Shown here in pieces: positions 23,431 through 32,700 of a stretch of DNA of 64,000 nt (the stretch's first letter is position 1; each line of letters starts with the position of its first letter). This DNA is from an uncultured Chitinophaga sp. (lineage in GTDB: Bacteria > Bacteroidota > Bacteroidia > Chitinophagales > Chitinophagaceae). A program made the position numbers and the translations under genes. The stretch is from NCBI RefSeq assembly GCF_946479755.1, contig NZ_CAMLHC010000001.1, positions 310,001-374,000 of the forward strand, in the 5' to 3' direction. A model generated the notes under the pieces. It saw nothing but the letters and a program-made list of their open reading frames with translations. It had not been told where the DNA came from and made no database searches.

Positions 23431-24617
23431 TAGACAAGCGGGTGTTGCCGCTCACCATCGGTGGGCTGGGCATAGGCACCACGGAATTTGCGATCATGGG
23501 GCTGCTGCCCGACATCGCCCGGTCGTTTGATATACGGATACCAGCGGCGGGGCACTTTATCTCTGCCTACGCTATCGGGGTGGTATTGGGTGCGCCCTTG
23601 TTGGTAGGGTATTCTGTGAAGTTCCCTCCTAAGAAGGTGCTGATGGCCATGATGCTGCTGTTTACCGTATTTAACGGGCTGTCGGCGCTGGCGCCGGGTT
23701 ACACCGCGATGATGTTGTTGCGTTTCCTGTCCGGCCTCCCGCACGGCGCCTTCTTCGGCGTAGGCGCCGTGGTGGCGTCACGCCTGGCAGACAAAGGAAA
23801 GGAGGCGCGGTATATCGCGCTGATGTTTACCGGCCTTACACTGGCTAATCTGGCCATGGTGCCACTGGTGACCTACATCGGTCATTCTTTTCACTGGCGC
23901 TGGTACTTTGCCGTAGTGAGCGGCATCGGGCTGCTGGCGTTGTTGTTCCTTTGGTTATGGCTTCCTGCCATGGACGGTAAGGAGGATACCGCACGTTTTA
24001 GCGAAGAGCTCCACTTCCTGAAATCGAAACAGAGCTGGTATGTATTGCTGATTACGGCCATTGGCTTCGGGGGACTGTTCACCTGGTTCAGCTATATCAC
24101 GCCATTGATGACGGAAGTATCCGGGATTCAGCAGGGTAATATGGCTTATGTGATGGTCCTTGCGGGCGGCGGCATGGTGGTGGGCAACCTGGTGGGCGGT
24201 TACCTGGCCGACAGGATAGGGGCTGCGCAGACAAGCGCGCTGCTGCTGTTCCTGATGATGCTGGCACTGGGAGGCGTATTTTTCTTTTCCTCCATGAAAA
24301 TACCATCGCTGATACTGACTTTTTTGTGCGGCGGACTGTCCATGTCGGTGGCGGCGCCGGTCAACATTATGATGATGCGGGCCGCTCCCGGCGGAGAGAT
24401 GATGGCGGCGGCATTTATGCAGGCTGCATTTAATATCGCCAACGCGCTGGGCGCCTACCTCGGGGGCATACCGCTGGAACACGGCATGGCCTATACGTAT
24501 CCGTCACTGGTGGGTGTTGGGATGGCCTTCATCGGCCTGATGATAGCGCTCCGGTATATTGCCCGGTTCGGGCGGCAGCCGGTAGCGCTGCAGGAGCAAC
24601 GCGTTTACAGTCATTAA
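23415..24617 (+). CDS. MFS transporter, DHA1-type drug/sugar efflux permease
   Basis: A 400-residue, about 12-helix membrane protein of the AraJ/YdhP-like drug-proton antiporter group. Visible marks are GIGTTEFAIMGLLPDIA in helix 1, the motif-A-like loop VGYSVKFPPKKVLM between helices 2 and 3, LRFLSGLPHGAFFGVGAVV in helix 4, and a central hydrophilic loop near residue 200. I start at the ATG at 23415 (MRNNIIDKR), preceded by the purine-rich GAGCAGGAAG; the longer frame from 23385 lies within the preceding gene. It overlaps the old yellow enzyme gene, so both are expressed together. The substrate is unknown. The gene is convergent with the next one, leaving only 8 bp between them. Confidence 0.92.
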   Translation: MRNNIIDKRVLPLTIGGLGIGTTEFAIMGLLPDIARSFDIRIPAAGHFISAYAIGVVLGAPLLVGYSVKFPPKKVLMAMMLLFTVFNGLSALAPGYTAMMLLRFLSGLPHGAFFGVGAVVASRLADKGKEARYIALMFTGLTLANLAMVPLVTYIGHSFHWRWYFAVVSGIGLLALLFLWLWLPAMDGKEDTARFSEELHFLKSKQSWYVLLITAIGFGGLFTWFSYITPLMTEVSGIQQGNMAYVMVLAGGGMVVGNLVGGYLADRIGAAQTSALLLFLMMLALGGVFFFSSMKIPSLILTFLCGGLSMSVAAPVNIMMMRAAPGGEMMAAAFMQAAFNIANALGAYLGGIPLEHGMAYTYPSLVGVGMAFIGLMIALRYIARFGRQPVALQEQRVYSH

Positions 24618-24625
24618 AACAACCA

Positions 24626-25570
24626 TTACAGGGTAAAGTCATTAATTCTCCAGCCTTGTTCCGTGTTGACAAGGCTGCACTTTACCGCTTTCTTTACTTC
24701 ACTGCCATCGGCATAGGTGATCTTCCAGTTTTCTTCCATCGTCACTTTTGTGGTGGAAAATGTACCCGAACCACCCATCGAAGAGATTTTACTTATTTTT
24801 TGTCCGGCCAGTAATCCGGTTAGTTTCTCCAATGCAGTGCCGTTACAGTATTTCCGGGCGTTTTCAGGGGTGTCGCTTGCCAGTGTATACATAAAATACT
24901 CCGTCGTTTCACGCGCAGTCAGATTGGAATAATAAGCGCCGGGTTCTTTCACCGGCACCAGTTCACACCGCAGCGTGCCGTGGGCGCTGCTGATAATCAC
25001 CTCATTTTTCCGGTATTGGGCACGGACAGTTTCTTCGCGGTTGGCGTCCTTGTTCCCGCTGTCTTCAAAACGGCGGATGATCTTAACTACCCTGTTCTGA
25101 GGATCGAATTCATTAATGGTGCTTTGTATTTCTATACGGCCAGAGGATAAGAAAGTCCTTTTCTTTTCCTGCAACAGCACAAATCCTTTTGGATTGTAAA
25201 CTGTTTTTACATCACCATGCAGCTGCACCGTGGATTGGTCGTAGCTGTAGGATTCAGTCATGTTGCCGTCTGAAAACGTGTAGGTGAGATCAGGATTGTC
25301 TTTCCGGTAGTCGGCGGCCGTTTCCTGTTCTGTTTTACGCCAGTCTTTTCCACCGTAGGATTTTTTTACGTTCACCGTTTCATAAAGTACGGTGTCTATA
25401 TACTGGTTGATCACGTCTACATCTTTGTAGTCGAGGAACTTGTTGGTGCGGAATACCTGGAAGGCGTCTACGCCGAGCTGTTGTTCTTTGGAAAGCGTGG
25501 CAATGCTCTTTTCCTGGGCATGGACGGAAACAGAGAGGCTAACGAGCAATAAAATAAAAATGTGTTTCAT
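24626..25570 (-). CDS. Secreted protein of unknown function
   Basis: A 314-residue protein with a clear signal peptide (MKHIFILLLVSLSVSVHAQ) and no membrane span after it. I do not recognise the family. The middle (about 80-170) reads as repeated short beta-strands with polar turns (TFSDGNMTESYSYDQ, VYNPKGFVLLQEKKRTF, NEFDPQNRVVKIIRR), a style seen in lipoprotein-like YD or WG repeat folds. The last 100 residues contain helices followed by strands ending WKITYADGSEVKKAVKCSL and GWRINDFTL, which resembles secreted NTF2/DUF4878-type domains. It lies 26 bp downstream of the SUKH-like gene on the same strand and is probably co-transcribed with it. Confidence 0.75.
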   Translation of the reverse strand: MKHIFILLLVSLSVSVHAQEKSIATLSKEQQLGVDAFQVFRTNKFLDYKDVDVINQYIDTVLYETVNVKKSYGGKDWRKTEQETAADYRKDNPDLTYTFSDGNMTESYSYDQSTVQLHGDVKTVYNPKGFVLLQEKKRTFLSSGRIEIQSTINEFDPQNRVVKIIRRFEDSGNKDANREETVRAQYRKNEVIISSAHGTLRCELVPVKEPGAYYSNLTARETTEYFMYTLASDTPENARKYCNGTALEKLTGLLAGQKISKISSMGGSGTFSTTKVTMEENWKITYADGSEVKKAVKCSLVNTEQGWRINDFTL

Positions 25571-25596
25571 GTATGTATGAGGCAGGTACCGGTGTT

Positions 25597-26280
25597 TTAG
25601 TTTTTGATGAGTTCAATGTTACCGTCTGTCCCGAATATCCGGGTGCCTTCCGGATCGGTGACGAAAATTTCCTTCTGATGTTTGACCGCACATCGGGAGA
25701 GGTAGTCAAGACAACTCCGGCACATGCTGCTGCTCGTGCCGAAAACGTCATTACCCAAAGCGGCCATTTTCTTGGGCGCATGACTAAGGAAAAAAGCATT
25801 TTCGATAGGGCCCCAGTGTTTTACCGCCGGGTACCAGAAAGTGTTGCCACTTTTTAACTGCTGTTCTTTCCATGTGTCAAGGCGCAGGTTGTCGGCCACC
25901 GGCGTGATACCGGACTCCGTCAGCAGCCATACTTCTCCCTGGTGTTTGCCCGTGGTGATCAGTATCCAATACATGCCACAGCCTTCCCTGGCGATCGGGA
26001 TATTGCCATATTTCACCGCGTCGATCTTTTCGTCTGCCATTGCTTCCTCTTCCATATCTTCCCACACGCAGGCACTGTCAAACGGGAAATCGACCAACAG
26101 GGCCTGCTCATAAGGGACATTATGAAAAGGGGTGCTATTGGCCTGTTCGTAGGAAATAAGTCCATAGAAGGCGAGGGGCTGCGATTGGTGGGCATCGTAA
26201 AACTGACGGTACTGCGCTACGGTATCCTGGTAGGCCGGCTTTGCAGCCGAAGGCTTTTTAAAGAAATCAAACAATCCCAT
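25597..26280 (-). CDS. SMI1/KNR4 (SUKH) family-like protein
   Basis: A 227-residue cytosolic protein with no signal peptide. The core segment around residues 95-135 (YGNIPIAREGCGMYWILIT, then GEVWLLTESGITP) matches the typical SUKH layout, where a strand, a Gly-rich turn and a W-containing strand follow one another. SUKH proteins in bacteria often serve as immunity proteins against polymorphic toxins, and others have unrelated adaptor roles. The C-terminal third (MCRSCLDYLSRCAVKHQ) has several cysteines close together. No toxin gene lies beside it; the only operon partner is a secreted protein of unknown function. Assignment to SUKH is by pattern only. Confidence 0.7.
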   Translation of the reverse strand: MGLFDFFKKPSAAKPAYQDTVAQYRQFYDAHQSQPLAFYGLISYEQANSTPFHNVPYEQALLVDFPFDSACVWEDMEEEAMADEKIDAVKYGNIPIAREGCGMYWILITTGKHQGEVWLLTESGITPVADNLRLDTWKEQQLKSGNTFWYPAVKHWGPIENAFFLSHAPKKMAALGNDVFGTSSSMCRSCLDYLSRCAVKHQKEIFVTDPEGTRIFGTDGNIELIKN

Positions 26281-26740
26281 GATCTTCTGTTTTGGAGCAT
26301 ACAGGTTAGGCTGGTGGACGGCAGGGGCCAGCAGGCAACCGGGCGTTAAGGTAGAATATAATCACCAGATATTTTTTTTTGACTTGATATTTTTTCCTAT
26401 TTTTAGTTCCAACCTGCATATTTATCTCACCGGGAAAAATGCAGGAAAAAGTAAAAAAAACTCAATAATAACCGCAACAGCCTGCTGCCTGTCTGACACG
26501 GGCGTTTTGACCAACTTGATTTACCGCGGTCACGGATTGTTTCAACTGTAATATATTCAGGTGCTAAGTGACTGGACTCAGTATAGCGACAGCTATATCC
26601 TGTTCTGTCCGGCCAACCCCTTGCTGTCGCTGCATTACACGCAGCGCAGATAAATACGTATACCATCATTCAGCATGCCGTCATTTGGAGACAGTAAGAC
26701 ACCGTCTCGCGGCGAAGCTATTCCCAAAAATGTATTGTTT
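26281..26740. other. Gene-free region upstream of the hybrid synthase
   Basis: About 460 bp between the divergent SUKH-like gene and the synthase. It holds an AT-rich T-tract stretch (about 26370-26410) and a perfect 16-bp palindrome, TATAGC-gaca-GCTATA, at 26582-26597. Short frames here have no coding character. The synthase frame is open from an ATG at 26675, so the gene-free part may end there. A regulated promoter is likely but I find no clear -33/-7 pair. Confidence 0.5.
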
Positions 26741-29700
26741 ATGAAGCACACATTGCGTCCGGACACCTTGCAACAACTGTTGATCGGACTCAAAGATGAA
26801 CCCCACAAAGGCGTCACTTTTGTGGCGGGCAGCAACAAAGAGGACTTCCTTTCCTACCGGCAGCTGTATGAAGATGCCTTGTCATGGCTCGCTTACCTGC
26901 AGGGTAAAGGGCTGACGCCGGGCATGGAGCTGGTATTGCAGATAGAGGACAACAAAACCTTCCTGCAGGTTTTCTGGGCCTGTATCCTGGGCGCTATCAT
27001 CCCCGTGCCGGTGGCTGTCACCTATGAAGGGGAGAACGCGCAGAAGCTCTTTAAGATCAGGAATTTCCTGCAAAAGCCTGCACTGGCAGTAAGGCGCGCT
27101 CATGCCGAAAAACTGCTGACAGGCGCCGCTGCGGCCGATAGCCAGGATTTTGACAATGTTATTTTTACCGATGAGAAAGAAGACAACGGCCAGCAAGGGA
27201 TAGTCGTTCCCGTTACTCCCGACACGATTGCTTTCCTGCAGTTTTCATCAGGATCTACCGGCAATCCCAAAGGGGTGGTGCTGACGCACAAAAACCTGGT
27301 GACCAACGTCTGGGAAGCGATTACCGCCCACCGGTTGACGGAGCGCGACAGCCATCTGAGCTGGATGCCGCTCACCCACGATATGGGACTGATCGGTTTT
27401 CACCTGTATCCTTTTGCTGCGGGATTAAACCATTACATCCTGCCGACGGACCTGTTTATCAGGAATCCGCTGTTATGGATGCAGAAGATAGCGGAACATC
27501 GCGTCACGGTAACCGGCTCCCCTAACTTTGGTTATAAGTACTACCTGAACCAGTTCACCCCGGAAAAAGGCGAGGGGCTTGACTTCTCGTCGCTACGGAT
27601 CATCCTCAACGGCGCTGAACCGATATCGGCCCCGCTGTGCCGGCAGTTTGTGGCGGTACTGGCGGATTATCAGCTCGATCCCGCGGCGATGTTCCCGGGG
27701 TACGGGCTGGCGGAAGGCACGCTGGAGGTAACTTTTGGAGATATCGGCGCAGCGATGACCAGCGTGTTCGTTCGCCGCGATTCCCTCGTAACAGGGCAGC
27801 CGGTGGCGATCAGCTACCAGCAGGAGGAAGCGGTGGAAAGCATCGAAATTGTGAACCTGGGAAAAGTGATCGGCGGTGTAACGGTAAACATTACCAATGA
27901 GGCAGGCCGGCCACTGGCGGATGGCCACCTGGGCCTGGTACAGATCCAGGGCGATGCGGTGACTGCGCGCTACTACAATAATGAAGCAGCAACAACGGCC
28001 GCTATCCGGAATGGCTGGCTCAATACCGGTGATACCGGTTTTATGCTCGACGGTTACCTGTATATCACCGGGCGTTCGAAAGACATCATTTTCGTCAACG
28101 GCATGAACGTTTTCCCGCATGATATTGAACATACCATAGAACAATGGACCGGCGTGGAAACGGGTAAAGTGGTGGCCTGCGGCGTGCCGGACGAGGATAC
28201 CGGCACGGAAGCTATCGTGGTATTTACCATCCATAAATCATCCACCGAAAAATTCCTGCCTGTCATCGCCGCTATCAAAAGCTGCGTGGCCTCCCGCCTT
28301 GGCCTGGAAGTGAAGCATGTGCTCCCCGTACGGAAGGTGCCTAAAACGACCAGCGGAAAGGTGAAGCGATATACTTTCGCCGAAGACTACCGGCAGGGTG
28401 TTTATGCGGATGCTATCGGTGAAATAGCGGAGGCGCAACAGAAAGCGTTGTCACTAAAGCAAGCGGGCACACGCAGTTTCGAGGAGGTCCGCGACTGGCT
28501 GCAGCAGTGGCTGCAACAGCGCTTTAAGCTGTCGGCTGACGTGCTGTCGGCCGACCGGGTATTTGCAGAATACGGACTGACCTCCATGCAGGCCGTTATG
28601 CTGGCAGCCGACCTGGAACAATGGCTGGGCATGCCGGTAGACAAGACGCTTATCTATAACTATACTACTGCCACAGCGCTGGCTGCCCACCTTTCCGGTG
28701 CTTCCGATACCGGAAAAGAAGCGCAGCGGCAGCGGCAGGGCACAGCGGAGGACATCGCCATCATCGGTATAGGCTGCCGCTTCCCCGGCGCAGGAGATAG
28801 TCCCGCTGCCTTCTGGGAACTGTTGCATCAGCAACGTAGTGGCGTGACCGTAGTACCCGCAGACCGATGGCCGGTGGACCGTTACTACAGCGCAGACGAA
28901 GACGAAACGGGGAAGATGTACACCCGCCATGGCGGTTTTATTGAGCAGGCGGACCAGTTTGATCCGGTGTTCTTCGGTATCTCTCCCAGGGAAGCCGCCG
29001 GGATGGACCCGCAGCAGCGTTTGTTGCTGGAAGTCAGCTGGGAGGCCATGGAGCATGCCGGCATCCGTCCTTCTGCCCTGAGAGGCAGCGATACCGGCGT
29101 GTTTGTGGGGCTGGGCACCGATGACTATCAGCAGATCGTGGAAGACCATACGCCGCCGGCTTTGTTCGAAGACGCTTTCAGCACGCTGGGCCTGCAACGG
29201 AGCGTGGCGGCAGGGAGGATCGCCTACCTGTTTGATTTCCACGGTCCCGTGCTGCAGCTGGACACGGCCTGTTCCTCTTCGTTGCTGAGCGTACATCAGG
29301 CCTGTCAGCATTTGTTGCTCGGCGAATGTTCCCTGGCACTGGCCGGCGGGGTGAACCTGATGTTGTCGCCGGACACCACCATACGGCTGTGCCGTATGAA
29401 AGCGCTGTCACCCACCGGGCAATGCCATGCGTTCGACGAAGCGGCGGATGGCTATGTCAGGGGAGAAGGCGCCGGCATGATCGTGCTGAAGCGCCTCAGC
29501 GACGCGCAGCGGGACGGAGACACGGTGCTGGCAGTCATCAAAGGATCGGCCGTGAACCATGACGGACAAAGCAACGGCCTTACGGCGCCCAACGGCATCG
29601 CGCAGCAGCAGGTGATCCGGAAAGCCTTGCGGCAGGCAGGGGTGGAGCCGCATACCGTGCAATATGTGGAGGCGCATGGCACAGGCACCAAACTGGGCGA

Positions 29701-32700
29701 CCCGGTGGAAGCGCAGGCGCTGCAAGCCGTCTACGGGCAGTCCCGCATAGCAGGCAACCCGCTGTTGCTGGGCGCCGTGAAATCCAATATCGGTCACCTC
29801 GAAGCGGCGGCCGGCATCGCAGGGTTGATCAAGACCGTACTGGCCTTGCAACAGCGGCAGCTGCCGGCCACCCTTCATTTTAATACCCCCAGCAGTTATA
29901 TTCCCTGGAAAGATATGAAGCTGAAGGTGGTAGACAGGCCCACGGCCTGGCCCGCCGTCAGCACCCCCAGGCGTGCCGCCATCAGCTCTTTCGGGCTTAG
30001 TGGCACCAATGTGCACATGATACTGGAAGAAGCACCCGCAGCGGTTGCCAGCAACGTAGTGCCGGCGCCGTTAGTACATCGGCCCTCTTACCCGCTCACA
30101 CTATCGGCCAAATCGCCGGCGGCTTTACAATCGCTGGCCGCGCGGTATGCCACCGCCCTGGCCACTACGACGGATACCCTGGCAGATATCGCGGGCAGCA
30201 CTTTCACCACGAGAGAAGCGTTCCCTTATCGTATCGCCTTTTCCGCGGCATCTGTTGACGAAGCGGTGCGCCGTCTGCAGGCTTATAACGAAAACGTTTA
30301 TACGGAGGAGGTGCTGTCCGGCAGGGTACAGCCCCGCGATGGCCAGCTGGTATGGCTTTTCACCGGCGGCGGTTCGCAGTACTGGAACATGGGCACAGCC
30401 TTATATGAACACAACGCCGTCTTCCGGCAGGTGATAGATCATTGCGACAGCTGGCTGGAAGGGCAGTGGGGCATCTCCCTGACTACCCTGCTTTACAAAA
30501 TGGAAAAAGAAGCTTCCAACGAGTTGCTGTTGCAGATGACTTATTTTCAGCCGGCCATCTATGTAATTTCCTGTGCGCTGGCGGAAGTATGGAAGTCATG
30601 GGGCTTGTCGCCCGCTATCGTTGCGGGCCATAGTGTGGGCGAATATGCCGCCGCCTATGTGGCCGGTGTGTTCAGCCTGGACGACGGTCTCAAACTGGTG
30701 ACCGAAAGAGCACGGCTGATGCAGGCGGTGAAAGAGCCGGGCGCTATGGCCACCGTCTTCGCCCCGTCGGACGAAGTGGCAGCCATGATCCTGCCCTTCG
30801 GAAAAGACCTCTCCATAGCGGCGGTGAACGGACCGGCGCTGACAGTGATCTCCGGAAAAAAGCAGGCGGTAGCCGACGCGCTGGTAGCGTTGAAGGAGGC
30901 GGGCATCGACAGCCGTCCACTCCTGATAGCCCATGCTTCGCACTCCCCGCTGATGGAAGTGATGCTGGATGAATTCCGTGCAGTAGCCCAACAGATCGAC
31001 TTCCGGCCGTCCCGGCTGCAGCTGATTTCCAATATTACAGGAGAGGTGATGACGGAAGTAGCAGACCATCGCTACTGGTGCGATCAGATTACTTCGCCGG
31101 TCATGTTTGCCAAAAGCATACAGACCATCTCCCGGCTGGGTGGCGACATCCTGATGGAGCTGGGCCCGCAGCCCAACCTGCTGTCGATGGTGCAGCTTAC
31201 TGCTGAATATCCGGAGGACTGCCTGCTGCCCTGTATGAAGATCGGGCACTCTTCCTGGGACATGATGCTGCAGGCACTGCTGACACTGTATGTCAAAGGT
31301 TTGCCTGTTCAGGCAGCGCAGTTGTTTGATCAGCACCAAAGGAAAGTCAGCCTCCCTACTTACGCGTTTAACCGTCAACGTTACTGGGCATTTGAAAAAG
31401 AAACACCACCTGTTACCCATCCGCAATACGAACAAAAAAGCAAGATTATGACCGACACTCCTCATGTATCCCCTCAGCGTACCGCCATACTGCGGGATGT
31501 CACCGATATCTTCAGCAGCCTGCTGAAGATGCCCGTCGCTGATATCGACATACACGCCCGTTTCCTGGAGATGGGCGCCGACTCGCTGGTACTGGCGAGC
31601 GCCATCAGAAGGATAGAGAAAAAATACAACGTCAATTTCAGCATCCGGCAGCTGTTTGAAACGCTGACGACCATCCAGCTGATGACAGACTATATCGCCG
31701 CCGGCATACCGGAGGCTGCTCCGGCACCGGAAGCGGCGCCGCTTCCCGTTGCGCCCGAAGCACCGGTCGTAGCGCCAGCGGTAAAGCTGGTGGCACCTGT
31801 TCCTGTAAAAGCCAACGGGGCAGTGCATCATTCCTCCCCGGCAGATCCAGCCGTGTCGCAGCGTTTATTCGACTTCCTGGAGCAACAACTGGTGCTGTTG
31901 TCGCAGCACCTGGGTACAGGGCAGCTGCCTACGGAAACGGTAGCGGGCATAAAGGCCAACGGGAACGGCACAACGGCGCCGGCTACCGCGGAAGTAACGA
32001 AAGCGCCGGTGCAGCACCGTTCTATCTTCCCCAAGATGGAAACCCGCCCGGGCCAGTCCGGCTACAGTGCGGAACAGCAGCAATACCTCGATGCGTTCAT
32101 CCGGCGGTATACGCTCAAAACACAAAAATCAAAAGCGCATACGCAGCAATACCGGCCGGTGTTAACGGATAACCGTGCGTCGGCGGGGTTCCGTTTCTCT
32201 ACCAAAGAACTGGTGTATCCCATACAGGCGGCTTCGTCTGCCGGCGCTACCATCACGGACCTGGACGGTAATACCTACATTGACCTGGCGATGGGCTTCG
32301 GCGTGGACCTGCTGGGCCACTGCCCGCCGGCGATCATCGACGCGCTTCAGCAGCAGCTGCAGCAAGGCTTCCAGCTGGGGCCGCAGACGCCGCTCGCCGG
32401 CCAGGTAGCTGAACTGGTGACATCGCTCACCGGAACAGAACGCGCCAGCTTCCATAACTCCGGCACCGAAGCGGTGATGACCGCCGTCAGGCTGGCCCGC
32501 ACCGTTACCGGCAGAAAAAAGGTGGCCGTATTCGCCGGTTCCTATCATGGTCACTTCGACGGTACGCTGGCAGCGCCTGAAGACCTGGAGAGAAGCCATG
32601 CAGGCGTACCGATGGCCGCGGGCATTGTTCATAACATGGTGGCGGACGTACTGATATTTGATTATCATCACCCCGATGTGGTGGAACAGATACGCGCACA

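Noticed and set aside
26279..26669. Short frames on both strands in the synthase leader
   Set aside because: Phe/Ile-rich or Cys/Arg-rich translations of AT-rich or mixed non-coding sequence, without a domain or a plausible start.
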